A stretch of DNA of 64,000 bases from Marinobacter sp. SS21 (GTDB taxonomy: Bacteria; Pseudomonadota; Gammaproteobacteria; Pseudomonadales; Oleiphilaceae), in the NCBI RefSeq assembly GCF_028369065.1, contig NZ_JAQNDA010000006.1, positions 186,001 through 250,000 of the forward strand, in the 5' to 3' direction. Shown here in pieces: positions 7,369 to 16,721 of this stretch. A model generated the notes under the pieces. That model was not told where the DNA came from and ran no database searches. It saw only the letters and a list, made by a program, of their open reading frames with translations. Positions within the stretch are counted from its first letter, which is position 1. Each line of letters opens with the position of its first letter. The position numbers and the translations under genes were made by a program.

Positions 7369-10086
7369 TTATGGCGCCGGTTTGTGATCCTTGAACGTCA
7401 GTGGCATGAATTCCAGATGGAAGCTAAAACCCTTGCCCACGGCGGCGGACACCGAGCCGGTACCACCCCAGTGTTCCAGCGCCTTGAGCAGGCCCAGGGT
7501 TTCCTCCACCGGATCGTCACTGTTGAGCAGTTCGCTGGCAGGCTTACTCTGGATGGACTCCAGCGTTGCCTGGGGCAAGCCGTAGCCAGCGTTTTCCACA
7601 CTCAATGCGATCAGGTGCCTGGGCTCGGCGAACTCACCCAGAGTGATCTGGATCTCGCTGCCGGGCATGGCATCGTTGCTCAACAGGGTGAGCATCCGGC
7701 TGATCAGCAGGCGCAACACGTCGGGGTCGGCCCAAATCAACGAGGCGATGAACGGCCAGTCCCGTGTCACCTTGAGGCGCTTTTCATTCAATGTCTTGTC
7801 GAGGTCGGTGATGGCGTCGTCGACCAATCTGACCAGGTTAATGGGCACCGACGATTTCAGCGCCAGGGTGGTGTGGGTTTCACCCAACTGGTCCTCGATG
7901 TGGTTTATGGCGCTGTCCATGCCGGTCACGGTCTGCTCCAGAGTGTCCAGCAGGCGTTCTCCACCGGCAGTCCCCTGGACCTCGTTGGCGGTCAACCGGG
8001 CGGTTAGGGTGATGCGGGAGATCTGGTTGCGCACATTCTTGAACAGCTGGCCGAACAGGTCGTCGCGGAAGCCGAGTGCGTTGCGGGTCTGGCTGATATC
8101 GGTGAACTCGAAAGCCAGACCCAGGAGCTTGAAGGGGGTAACCCGGCTGGGGGACACGGCGGTCTCCAGCTCACTGTCCGCGGATTTGATCGGGCGAATG
8201 TATAGAAGCAGACTGTGATAGCCCGCCAGTGGCCTGATGGGCAGGCGTACCTCGGCGCGTTTCAGGGTTGCGTGACGCAGCTGGCTGCGGGCATCTTCCA
8301 GCGGCAGTTCGCACAGATCACGAATCAGGTCGACGGCGGTCACATTGTAGAGGGACAGGCCGCTCTGCGCCACGATGTCCCTTGCCCGTTCATTGGCCTG
8401 CAAGATCTGGCCAAACAGATCGTACAGGATGGCGCCGGCATTGAGGTTGTCAAACACCGCTTCCAGTGTCAGCAAACGGTTATCCAGCAAATCCAGCGCC
8501 GAGCGTAGCTGGTCGTGGTGATCCCGCCCGGCTTCCAGCGCCAGCATCCGGCGCCCCAGGCGATTCTGGCGCAATTCCTGCTCTTGCAGCTGCTGGCGAT
8601 GATAGAGCAGTTCGCTGATCTGGGCAGCGAAACTTGCCACGTTGGCCTCAAACGCCTCCTGACTCCACTGGCCTTCGGGGGTCACCGTTAAGGCCCAGAA
8701 CCCGAGAATGTCGCCGGCGTAGATCAGCGGCGTCAGGTACTCCCGCTCCTGCTCGCCGGTTGCGTTGAAAAACGGTCGTTGCGGCCGCAGGGGACCGCGA
8801 CGCTGCAACGCATCGCTGTAGGGGGATCGTTCGTAGTCCCGGCGTTGCTCACCAATGTCGTCGATGCTGCAGTTGAGGGCCTGAATCTCCCGAACCCGGT
8901 GATCCTTTTCAACCCGCTCCAGCAGGATGGAGCGATTAAGGTTGAGCTGCTGATTGATGAACACCACCAGTTTGGGCCAGGGTGATTCGGCGTCATTAAA
9001 AGCTTCGGGAATGTAGCGTTCAAAGAGCGTGGCATTGGTTTCTGCCAACATGCGGGAGATGGCTTGGTCTTCCTTCTGTCGCTTGGCCTGGTAGAAAAAC
9101 AGCAGCGACGCCAGCTGGGTGACCGCCAGGTCCACCACCGGCATCACCCGCGCCCCGTATTGCAACAATACCCAGCCAATGGCTGCGATCAGTAACGTGC
9201 TGGCCAGCAGATAGGCCGCCCCGTAGGCCGGCGACAGCCATTGAAAAATCAGCAGGTTAATCGTGAACGCCAGGATGACCGCCAGCAGCGGCAGGACACC
9301 GGACGGTAGTTGGAGGCCGGCCTGGTTGGCGGCGGTGGTCCAGATCAGGCCCTGCATCTCCAGCTGGTTGAGCGGCCGTGCGTTGCCCGGTACCGGGTAA
9401 CCGGGCTGGCTCTGCGACTCCGGCGAGCCCAGTAGTACCACCCGCTGCTCCACCAGCTCACGGACGACCTCGCCGGCCAGCACCTGCTGCTCCGATACCG
9501 AAGGTAAGCGGTTGAAGAAAAATCCAAAGTGGATGTACAGCGGCTCTGCGCCGGCAGTGGGCAGGCCGGCCAGCTCGGCAAACCAGGGCCGGATTTCGTG
9601 GCGCTCACCGCCCAGTGTCAGGGTGGCCCGAGTCGGCACCGACCGGAAATAACCGGCTTCGAAGCTCGGCGGCAGTACCCAGTGGGTTCGGCCCGGATCA
9701 GCCAGCGGCGCGCTGGCGCTGAAGGTGGTCGGGCCGGTGACCTGGACGGGGTGGGTCACCATGAGCCGGTCGCCGGCTGTCCGGCTGCGTCCGTTGTCAG
9801 ACGCCGCCGCTGCTGGCGACGGGGGGAGCAGAACGACCTCGTGGGCGCCGAGACGGTTGAGTTCCGCCGCCAAGGCGTGACGCCGCTCCTCGGAGAGCGG
9901 CGCTGACGCGGTGGTGACCAGCAGCACCTGCTCGACCGGCTCGGCGCTGATGGCGCCGATGTTAAACAGCCAGTCGCTGTACAACAGGTTGCCGGTGCGC
10001 CAAAGGCCGGTGGCGGAAGCCGCCACCAGCAGCAGTAGCATCAGGAGGCTCAGGGTGATGATGCGTCTGCTGTGGACATAGGTCAT
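7369..10086 (-). CDS. CHASE2-PAS sensor with a degenerate histidine kinase core
   Basis: The protein has 905 residues. A first membrane helix (about 10-28) is followed by an extracytoplasmic CHASE2-like domain (about 30-255), three membrane helices (about 255-335), a GAF-like region, a coiled coil (about 500-545), a PAS-like domain (about 545-665) and a kinase-like C-terminus. In the expected dimerisation helix the sequence is FGQLFKNVRNQISRITL, where active kinases have His before a D/E-L-R/K-N/T-P motif; no His is present. The ATPase part keeps LLSND, ENAGYGLP (usually DNGPGIP) and TLGLLKALEHWGG, so it is recognisable but altered. It is probably a pseudokinase or ligand-responsive scaffold, and it heads the operon with the response regulator and CapC-like protein. 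Confidence 0.75.
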   Translation of the reverse strand: MTYVHSRRIITLSLLMLLLLVAASATGLWRTGNLLYSDWLFNIGAISAEPVEQVLLVTTASAPLSEERRHALAAELNRLGAHEVVLLPPSPAAAASDNGRSRTAGDRLMVTHPVQVTGPTTFSASAPLADPGRTHWVLPPSFEAGYFRSVPTRATLTLGGERHEIRPWFAELAGLPTAGAEPLYIHFGFFFNRLPSVSEQQVLAGEVVRELVEQRVVLLGSPESQSQPGYPVPGNARPLNQLEMQGLIWTTAANQAGLQLPSGVLPLLAVILAFTINLLIFQWLSPAYGAAYLLASTLLIAAIGWVLLQYGARVMPVVDLAVTQLASLLFFYQAKRQKEDQAISRMLAETNATLFERYIPEAFNDAESPWPKLVVFINQQLNLNRSILLERVEKDHRVREIQALNCSIDDIGEQRRDYERSPYSDALQRRGPLRPQRPFFNATGEQEREYLTPLIYAGDILGFWALTVTPEGQWSQEAFEANVASFAAQISELLYHRQQLQEQELRQNRLGRRMLALEAGRDHHDQLRSALDLLDNRLLTLEAVFDNLNAGAILYDLFGQILQANERARDIVAQSGLSLYNVTAVDLIRDLCELPLEDARSQLRHATLKRAEVRLPIRPLAGYHSLLLYIRPIKSADSELETAVSPSRVTPFKLLGLAFEFTDISQTRNALGFRDDLFGQLFKNVRNQISRITLTARLTANEVQGTAGGERLLDTLEQTVTGMDSAINHIEDQLGETHTTLALKSSVPINLVRLVDDAITDLDKTLNEKRLKVTRDWPFIASLIWADPDVLRLLISRMLTLLSNDAMPGSEIQITLGEFAEPRHLIALSVENAGYGLPQATLESIQSKPASELLNSDDPVEETLGLLKALEHWGGTGSVSAAVGKGFSFHLEFMPLTFKDHKPAP

Positions 10087-10111
10087 GGCTCAGTTTACAT
10101 CCGTAATGAAT

Positions 10112-10132
10112 CGCCCTGGCTGGGCCAGGGCG
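10112..10132 (-). terminator. GC-rich hairpin behind cysK
   Basis: A perfect 9-base stem (CGCCCTGGC with GCCAGGGCG) and a 3-base loop lie in the 54-base gap between cysK and the CHASE2 kinase gene, both on the minus strand. There is no run of T behind it, so it may only attenuate transcription or protect an mRNA end. Confidence 0.45.
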
Positions 10133-10140
10133 GGGCTGAC

Positions 10141-11112
10141 TCACTGCACGTTTTCCTGATCACCGAAACGGTCGGCGAACAGCGGTGATGACAGGTAGCG
10201 CTCCGCCGAATCCGGCAGCACCACCACGATGTTTTTGCCTTGATGCCGGGGCTGCTCGGCCACCTTGACCGCCGCCACCACCGCGGCGCCGCAGGACATG
10301 CCGCACAGGATGCCTTCTTCCTGCATCAGCCGGTGTGCCATGGCCATGGCGTCTTCCGCGCTCACTGTTTCAACCTGATCTACCAGTGTCAGGTCCAGGT
10401 TATTGGGCACGAAACCGGCGCCAATGCCCTGAATCTTGTGGGGAGCCGGTTTGGGTGTTTCACCCTGGAGGGTCTGTGTGATGATGGGCGATTCCACCGG
10501 CTCCACCGCCACCGAGGTGATCGCCTTGCCCTGGGTGTGTTTGATGTAGCGGGATACCCCGGTCAGGGTGCCGCCGGTACCGACGCCGGCGACGAAGACA
10601 TCGATGGCGCCATCGGTGTCGTTCCAGATCTCCGGGCCGGTGGTCTGCTCATGGATCTGCGGATTGGCGGGGTTGTCGAACTGCTGCGGCAGGAAGTACT
10701 TGCCCGGTTCGGCCGCGGCGATCTCCTCGGCCTTGGCGATGGCCCCGGGCATGCCCTTGGCCGGTTCGGTCAGCACCAGCTCCGCGCCCAACGCCTTCAG
10801 CACCTTGCGACGTTCCAGGCTCATGGACGCCGGCATGGTCAACACCAGCGAGTAGCCGCGGGCGGCGGCCACATAGGCCAGGGCGATGCCGGTGTTGCCG
10901 CTGGTGGGCTCGATGATGGTCATGCCCGGCTTGAGCTCGCCACTTTTCTCCGCCGCCCAGATCATGGACGCGCCGATCCGGCATTTCACCGAGTAGGCCG
11001 GATTGCGGCCTTCAATTTTGGCCCAGATGGTGGCGCCGTTGTTCACTCGGTTGAGTTTCACCAATGGGGTGTTGCCAATAGACAGGGAGTTGTCGTCATA
11101 GATCCGTGGCAT
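10141..11112 (-). CDS. cysK: Cysteine synthase A (O-acetylserine sulfhydrylase)
   Basis: The 323-residue protein is a standard PLP-dependent fold type II enzyme that makes cysteine from O-acetylserine and sulfide in the cytoplasm. The PLP lysine is K43 in [11 protein letters not shown], the substrate loop is [12 protein letters not shown], and the phosphate-binding glycine loop is [25 protein letters not shown] near the C-terminus is also typical. The length is normal for CysK. It is followed after 54 bases by the CHASE2 kinase gene on the same strand, but a hairpin between them suggests separate units. Confidence 0.93.
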   Translation of the reverse strand: MPRIYDDNSLSIGNTPLVKLNRVNNGATIWAKIEGRNPAYSVKCRIGASMIWAAEKSGELKPGMTIIEPTSGNTGIALAYVAAARGYSLVLTMPASMSLERRKVLKALGAELVLTEPAKGMPGAIAKAEEIAAAEPGKYFLPQQFDNPANPQIHEQTTGPEIWNDTDGAIDVFVAGVGTGGTLTGVSRYIKHTQGKAITSVAVEPVESPIITQTLQGETPKPAPHKIQGIGAGFVPNNLDLTLVDQVETVSAEDAMAMAHRLMQEEGILCGMSCGAAVVAAVKVAEQPRHQGKNIVVVLPDSAERYLSSPLFADRFGDQENVQ

Positions 11113-11327
11113 CGAAGTCTCCTAATGTTGTGGCGGCGGATGCGCGGTTTGCGTTGGCCGATGTTGGCACAGCGTACGGCAGGGAACGGTCCTGAGCCTA
11201 CTTAAATCTAGCGCGCCGGGCAAATTTGGCCATGCCGTCAGCGTGTTAATAGCGAAGGCGAGCGGAAGGTATACGTGGCGGAGCGGGAAATGGATGAGCC
11301 GGCCGGCCGAGGGCGCGGCCGGTGGTA

Positions 11328-11780
11328 TCAGCGCCAGCGGCTAAGGCAACCGTCAAGGAGCAGAAAGCGCCCGGTTTCCCGGCCCTGGCGCCGGTACACC
11401 CACCACTGGCCGTCGTGATGATCCGGATCCCCCAGGATATAGCGGACCTGATCGGCCGACAGCCCGCTCCGAACCTGTCGGCGTACCCGCAGGCGACGCA
11501 GCTCCGAAGACTGGATGTAGCCGGCCGGGCAGCCGGTGGCGCTGCGGTTGCCGGTGGCCGGCGGCGGCTGGTAGAACTCGACCTGGGTGCCGGTATCGAG
11601 CCGGCCGCCGGTGACCACCGGCGTCACGGTCACCGTGGCGGCGTCGGCTCCGCAGGGGTGGTCGGCAAAGACGGTGTGGCCGTCCTGCTGGCAGCGGTAG
11701 ATGGTGGCGGACGAAACGGTGGGTAACATCAGTAGGGCACAAATCACCGCGACGGCGGTGCCCGGAGTATGAGTGCGCAT
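11328..11780 (-). CDS. Exported DUF4124-like small protein
   Basis: I chose the ATG at 11780 because AGGAG stands at a good distance before it; an upstream in-frame TTG at 11798 lacks a comparable site. The product has 150 residues with a signal peptide (MRTHTPGTAVAVICALLML, then VSSA). The mature start, IYRCQQDGHTVFADHPCG, matches the DUF4124 pattern of a short domain with two cysteines. The C-terminal part (SGLSADQVRYILGDPD, then WWVYRR) resembles the SmpA/BamE-like pattern of small outer-membrane-associated proteins. Function is unknown. It lies alone between cysK and mgsA. Confidence 0.75.
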   Translation of the reverse strand: MRTHTPGTAVAVICALLMLPTVSSATIYRCQQDGHTVFADHPCGADAATVTVTPVVTGGRLDTGTQVEFYQPPPATGNRSATGCPAGYIQSSELRRLRVRRQVRSGLSADQVRYILGDPDHHDGQWWVYRRQGRETGRFLLLDGCLSRWR

Positions 11781-11837
11781 CCTGCGTCTCCTGCCCAATC
11801 CTTGGGCGCAAGGGAAAAGAAATGAGTTAAGGCGGCG

Positions 11838-12278
11838 TTAGCTTACCTTGCGGCCGGTGTAGTCGGCAAAATCCGGTTTTCTGGGGCGGTGCTGGTCGTC
11901 GGTCATGTAGGCCGAGGTCAGCAGGAACTCGGCGGTGGCGCGATTGCAGGCCACCGGGATGTTCCACAGCGCGGCAATGCGCAGCAGCGCCTTGATGTCA
12001 GGGTCGTGGGGTTGGGGTTCCAGGGGATCCCAGAAGAATACCAGCAGGTCGATTTCGCCCTCGGCGATCTTGGCGCCGATCTGCTGGTCGCCGCCGAGCG
12101 GTCCGCTCAGCAGGCACTGGATATCATCCCGGCCCAGCCGTTCGGTGAGCAGGCGGCCGGTGGTGCCGGTGGCGTAGAGCGTGAGCGGGGCAAAACGGGT
12201 GTTGTTCTCGCAAACCCAGTCCACCAGTTCCTTTTTCTTGTTATCGTGGGCCACGAGGGCGACGGTCTTGACGGCCAT
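11838..12278 (-). CDS. mgsA: Methylglyoxal synthase
   Basis: The 146-residue protein converts dihydroxyacetone phosphate to methylglyoxal and phosphate, a bypass of lower glycolysis. Family residues are visible: H11 in [16 protein letters not shown] for phosphate binding, D64 in [10 protein letters not shown] (catalytic Asp), D84 in FFWDPLEP and H91. The length is typical. It is a monocistronic-looking gene on the minus strand between the DUF3422 gene and the DUF4124 gene. Confidence 0.93.
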   Translation of the reverse strand: MAVKTVALVAHDNKKKELVDWVCENNTRFAPLTLYATGTTGRLLTERLGRDDIQCLLSGPLGGDQQIGAKIAEGEIDLLVFFWDPLEPQPHDPDIKALLRIAALWNIPVACNRATAEFLLTSAYMTDDQHRPRKPDFADYTGRKVS

Positions 12279-12370
12279 GTAGGGTACAGTCTCCCGATTG
12301 GTGACGATGCATGATTGAGTCAGGTAGTCCAGTGTTTCACAACTGGCCGGGGGGTGAAACAGCCGCCGCG

Positions 12371-13744
12371 CTATTCCCGTCGCGCCATCTTGAGGAAGCG
12401 GTGATGGATGGCGCGGATACCGACGAACACGGCGATCACGATCAGCGGAATGGCGATGCCCAGCACCAGTGACTTGTTGAAGTGGAATCCGGCGTCATGG
12501 GCGGTCTCCATCACCAGCTTGAGCAGGCTGATCAGGTAGTAGCTGATGGCCACCACCGAAAAGCCTTCCACGGTGTGCTGCATCATCAGCTGGATCTTGG
12601 AGCGCCGATCCATGGAGCTGAGCAGTTGCTGGTTCTGGCTCTGGATTGCCAGCTCGACCCGGGTGCGCATCATGTCGGAGGCGCGGTCCACCCGCCGGGA
12701 CAGGTCTTCCAGGCGGTCGCTCACCGACTCGCAGGTCTTTACCGCCGGGGTCAGCCGCCGGGTCATGAACTCGGTGATGGTGAGGTGGCCGGAGAGTTCG
12801 TCTTCCCGCAGCTCCTCCAATCGGGTCAGCACCAGCCGGTGGTAGGCGCGGGTGGCGGAGAAACGGAAGCTGGCATGGGCGCGGAAGGCCTCGATGCGGG
12901 CGGCGATGTTGGTCAGCTCGGCGAGGATCTGCTGTTCGTCGAGCTGCTGGTTGTCCGCCAGGGCCTGGGTGATGACCGCCAGCTGCTGATCCATGTCGTT
13001 CAGGTTGGGGGTGATCTCCCGCGCCCGGGGCAGGGCCAGCAGCGACATCAAGCGGTAGGTCTCGATTTCGATCAGGCGCTGGGTCAGCCGGCCCAGCTGA
13101 CTGTCGGACAGGCTGCGATTCAACACCATGAAACGGCCGCAGCCGTCGCTGTGCAGCCTGAAACTGCCCCACACCCGGGCCTTGCCTTCCTGCGGACTGC
13201 TGCCCACCAGACGCTGGCCCTCAAACCAGGGCCGCACCAGCGCCAGATCGGTGTCCGGGCCGTTGTCCACCCGCTGCAGGTCCAGATGGAACGCCGCCAC
13301 CACGGTGCCCGCCAGGCGCTCCAGCCAACCCGCGGGCAGCGGTGAGATGCCAGTGTGCTCGAAGGGGCGGTGGTCGTTACCCTGCGCCAGGTCAATGAAG
13401 GTGTAGGAGGCGAACTCCATGTGCAACTCGCGGCGCACCCGCAGGTTGCCGAAGGTCTTCTCGAAACAGCTGACTTCCTCCTCCGGCGCCGGGAAACCCA
13501 GCAACAGGTGCAGCTCCTGCAGGTGGCGGAACTGTTCCCGACTCTGCTCGGTGGTGGTCAGCAGGGCGATGTGGGTCACCTTGGCCGGGCAGGGCAGCAC
13601 CTGGAACGGCCGCGAGTGCAGTTCGTTATAGAGCTCGTCGCGTAATGGATGAATCGTCGGCGGTAGCGACGGCGAGCAAATGCCGGCTTCCTTGAGGTCG
13701 GACATAGGGGTACGGCCTGTGCTGGTTGTGATCCTTTCGACCAT
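12371..13744 (-). CDS. DUF3422 family membrane protein
   Basis: The product has 457 residues from the ATG at 13744; another ATG at 13705 is also possible and neither has a strong ribosome site. The N-terminal part contains [20 protein letters not shown], characteristic of DUF3422. The middle is rich in long amphipathic helices (about 200-380). Two C-terminal membrane helices ([17 protein letters not shown] and [18 protein letters not shown]) end in a basic tail. The family is widespread in Proteobacteria without a known function. An upstream extension from a non-ATG codon at 13777 is open but unsupported. Confidence 0.8.
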   Translation of the reverse strand: MVERITTSTGRTPMSDLKEAGICSPSLPPTIHPLRDELYNELHSRPFQVLPCPAKVTHIALLTTTEQSREQFRHLQELHLLLGFPAPEEEVSCFEKTFGNLRVRRELHMEFASYTFIDLAQGNDHRPFEHTGISPLPAGWLERLAGTVVAAFHLDLQRVDNGPDTDLALVRPWFEGQRLVGSSPQEGKARVWGSFRLHSDGCGRFMVLNRSLSDSQLGRLTQRLIEIETYRLMSLLALPRAREITPNLNDMDQQLAVITQALADNQQLDEQQILAELTNIAARIEAFRAHASFRFSATRAYHRLVLTRLEELREDELSGHLTITEFMTRRLTPAVKTCESVSDRLEDLSRRVDRASDMMRTRVELAIQSQNQQLLSSMDRRSKIQLMMQHTVEGFSVVAISYYLISLLKLVMETAHDAGFHFNKSLVLGIAIPLIVIAVFVGIRAIHHRFLKMARRE

Positions 13745-13861
13745 AAGCGATCCCGGTGGCGGCCTGAAGACGACCACCGTCGTAAGACTTTATGGCAAGG
13801 GCGGAGTTGATCAGAGGCTCCCTAGGGCAATGCCTCCTGACTGACAAGCGCCAACACCGGT

Positions 13862-15829
13862 TCAGGTCTTGGGCAGTCGCACACTGAAAACCACGCCATC
13901 GTCGGTGTTTCGGGCCTGGGCGCGACCCTGGTGGTGTTCGGCAATCAGTCGCACGATCAACAGCCCCTGACCCAGATGGCCCTCGCCGCTGCCGGCCCGC
14001 AGGGACACAAACGGGCTGAACAGTTCGCTACTGAGGTGGTCAGGCAGTTGGGAACCCTCGTTGTAGACCGACAGTGACCAGGCGCTGCCCAGGTCATCCA
14101 ATTGCACCTCGATTCGTCCCCCGCTCGGGGTGAAGTCGCGGGCATTGTCCACCAGCTTGTCCAGCAGCTGCACCAGCATTTCCGGCGCACCGTCCAGCGG
14201 GCAGCCGGCGGCGGGGCCACGATAGCCGATACGGTGGTCCGGGTCGAGCGCCTGATAGGCGCCGGCGGCCTGGGCGGCGACGTCCGCCAGATCGAAACGT
14301 TCGTGTTCGGCGCGATCGAAGCTCTGCTCCAGCCGTGCCGCTTCGCTCATGCCCTGGAGGATCTGGCTGAGCCGGTCGGTGGCCTGGCGGATGCGCTCCA
14401 GATAGGCCTGTTGGGCATCGTTGGGTTGGCTGTGGCGGAGGTTGTCGAGCGATGACCGGGCGATGGCGATAGGGGTCTTGAGTTCATGGGACAGCCGGCG
14501 GGAGAAGCTCTCCAGGTATTGGGTATAGCCCTGAAGTTGTTCAATCATCTGGCTGAAGCGCCGGGACAAATCGCCGAGCTCGTCACCGGCGCGGGACAGC
14601 GGCAGCGCGGCGACGATGCGGCCGTCGTCATCGACACTGGCGTCGACCGCCCGTTGCAGCCGGGTGATGCGCCAGGACAGCCAGCTCGAATAACCCAGCA
14701 ATACCAGCATCAACATCACCACCAGCAAGGTGCTGCGGGCGATGACGGTGCCCAGGGCCGAGCCCGCCAGGGTGAGCAGCTGATCGAGGGATTGGTGCAA
14801 CAGCAGCGTGCGGCCATCCGGCAGCGGTGCGGACACCAACAGACCCGAGCCGGCGCCGGTTCGCACCAGGCCGCCCTCGGGAAGCCTGTCCACCGGCTGC
14901 TGGCTGGCGTCGATGGGCCAAGGCCGGGGTGGGGGCTGGTAAAACCGCACCAGGGAGCGCAGGCCGTTGAGACTGATCTGCTCGACGATCTGCAGTGGGC
15001 TCAGCCGGGCGAAATCCAGATCGGCCTCGGTGGAGGCGACCAGCGCGCTGGCTTCCACCCAACCGGCCGGATTGAGCACCACGAAACGCTGGCCGGGGGC
15101 GAGGTAGGGCGTCAGCCGGTGCTCCACGGCGGGCAGCCGGGTCACCAGCATAGGTAACGGTTCGAGTCCGGGACCGCTGGCGGGTACGTCGGTCTCGCCG
15201 GTTTCCACGGCGAAGCCGAAGCGGCCGCCAGCTTCGGGTCGGGGCAGGCGAAGTTCCAGCTGGTAGCCACGGCCGTGGGCCTGCCAGACGCCACTGATGC
15301 GGTAGTCTGGTTGGGGGGCGAGCGTGGGCAGCCAGCCCACCACCGGCCCGGGCGCGGGGGTGCGAATGATGCGCTCGACCCGTTGGCCGTTGTTGTCCCA
15401 GGCCAGCCGCACCTGCTCGTGGCGATGATCGGGGCGGCTTGGATCGAAGTAGCGGGGGGCGTGACGCTGGACCTGAAGCAACAGGTACAGGTGATCCTGA
15501 TCCACCGCGGCTTGCCAGCTAACCGGTTCCGCAGGCGCGGCGCGGTCGCTGCTGGCGTCCTCGTAACCGGGCCAATCGTCGGCGTAGCCGTCCAGGTTCA
15601 GGCGCTGGCTCAGGTTGCCGGCGTAGACGGTGGCGGTGTCAGGTCCCGGTGCCATGACCTCATACAGCAACGGGCGGGCAGCGCCGGCCATGCGCTGTGC
15701 CTGGTTCTGCAGCTGGCCCTGGGCCTGCTGGCGCAGGGCCGCGTCCAGCTCCAGTACGAACTGCAGGCCCAGCCAGGGGATCAGCAGAGTCAACAGGCTG
15801 GCGATGAGCAGTTGGCGTCTCAGGTTCAA
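13862..15829 (-). CDS. Histidine kinase of the dedicated sortase system (PdsS-like)
   Basis: The protein has 655 residues. One membrane helix at 6-25 and another at about 358-388 enclose a large periplasmic sensor domain. A HAMP-like linker is followed by the DHp motif SHELKTPIAIAR with the phospho-acceptor H448, and by an ATPase domain with LLDKLVDNARDFTPSGG and EGHLGQGLLIVRLIAEHH. It is read three bases behind the response regulator gene, and the pair diverges from the VIT/vWA target and sortase genes. This four-gene arrangement is the known proteobacterial dedicated sortase system, and the length and layout fit its kinase. The periplasmic signal is unknown. Confidence 0.88.
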   Translation of the reverse strand: MNLRRQLLIASLLTLLIPWLGLQFVLELDAALRQQAQGQLQNQAQRMAGAARPLLYEVMAPGPDTATVYAGNLSQRLNLDGYADDWPGYEDASSDRAAPAEPVSWQAAVDQDHLYLLLQVQRHAPRYFDPSRPDHRHEQVRLAWDNNGQRVERIIRTPAPGPVVGWLPTLAPQPDYRISGVWQAHGRGYQLELRLPRPEAGGRFGFAVETGETDVPASGPGLEPLPMLVTRLPAVEHRLTPYLAPGQRFVVLNPAGWVEASALVASTEADLDFARLSPLQIVEQISLNGLRSLVRFYQPPPRPWPIDASQQPVDRLPEGGLVRTGAGSGLLVSAPLPDGRTLLLHQSLDQLLTLAGSALGTVIARSTLLVVMLMLVLLGYSSWLSWRITRLQRAVDASVDDDGRIVAALPLSRAGDELGDLSRRFSQMIEQLQGYTQYLESFSRRLSHELKTPIAIARSSLDNLRHSQPNDAQQAYLERIRQATDRLSQILQGMSEAARLEQSFDRAEHERFDLADVAAQAAGAYQALDPDHRIGYRGPAAGCPLDGAPEMLVQLLDKLVDNARDFTPSGGRIEVQLDDLGSAWSLSVYNEGSQLPDHLSSELFSPFVSLRAGSGEGHLGQGLLIVRLIAEHHQGRAQARNTDDGVVFSVRLPKT

Positions 15830-15832
15830 CGG

Positions 15833-16534
15833 TCAGGCCTCATGGGCGTTCCAGCGGTAACCCATGCCGTAGGCGGTCTGAATGCCGTCGAAGGCGGGAT
15901 CGAGGTGCTGGAACTTGCGGCGAATGCGCTTGATGTGGGAGGTCACCGTATTGTCGTCCAGTACCGTACTGGCGGCAGACATCAGCTGGTCCCGATTGCG
16001 CACATGGCCGGGGTGTCTGGCCAGCGCGTGCAGCATCCAGAACTCGGTCACTGTGAGTTCCACCGGCTGACCGTCCCAGGCGGCGGTCATGCGGTCGACG
16101 TTCATCACCAGGCGGCCCCGTTGCAGCAGCTCGTCCGGTTGCTGTAACGACTCGGTCCAGGCGTCGGCCCGCCGCAGCAAGGCGGTGATGCGGGCCAGCA
16201 GGTGGTCCAGGCTCATGTCCTTGCTGACGTAGTCGTCGGCCCCCAGGCGCAAACCGTGGACCGTGTCCACATCGCTGTCCCGGGCGGTGAGGAAGATGAT
16301 GGGCAGGGTGGGCGACAGCTGTCTCAGGTCCTGGCACAGCTGGAAGCCGCCATCGGCTTCCTCGCCCAGGCCAACGTCGATGATGGCCAGCTCCGGCAGC
16401 CCGGTACGCAGGGCGCGAAAGGCCTGCTGGCGGTCGCCGTAGGCGGAGACCCGGTAGCCTCGACGCTCGAAGGCATCGCGGTAATTTTCGCGGATCGCCA
16501 CTTCGTCTTCGATGAGGGCAAGGTGTCGCTTCAT
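15833..16534 (-). CDS. OmpR-type response regulator of the dedicated sortase system (PdsR-like)
   Basis: I use the ATG at 16534; an in-frame TTG at 16558 is less likely. The product has 233 residues. The receiver domain shows IEDE (7-10), D53 in LAIIDVGLGEE, T/A in IIFLTARDSD and K in DDYVSKDM. The C-terminal winged-helix domain has LTVTEFWMLHALARHPG and DDNTVTSHIKRIRRKF, typical of DNA-binding OmpR/PhoB regulators. It is transcribed divergently from the target protein gene 187 bases away, so that gap is the expected site of regulation. Confidence 0.9.
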   Translation of the reverse strand: MKRHLALIEDEVAIRENYRDAFERRGYRVSAYGDRQQAFRALRTGLPELAIIDVGLGEEADGGFQLCQDLRQLSPTLPIIFLTARDSDVDTVHGLRLGADDYVSKDMSLDHLLARITALLRRADAWTESLQQPDELLQRGRLVMNVDRMTAAWDGQPVELTVTEFWMLHALARHPGHVRNRDQLMSAASTVLDDNTVTSHIKRIRRKFQHLDPAFDGIQTAYGMGYRWNAHEA

Positions 16535-16721
16535 AAGCGGGTTTCCCGTTGAATTCAATGGCTTCTATTTAACCACGCCGGCCGGACACCACAAGCAATG
16601 AGGGCCGATTTGCCACAATTGATCACTTTCTGGCGAGCGGGTTGCCAGATTATGTCACTGCAACGCCGTTTCCGGGCGGTGAAATGGGAGGAGATCCCAT
16701 CTCAACCCAAGGAACCGGACC

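Noticed and set aside
13626..13847. Small minus-strand frame of 73 codons before the DUF3422 gene
   Set aside because: Half of it overlaps the DUF3422 start in another frame. It has no ribosome site or recognisable sequence.
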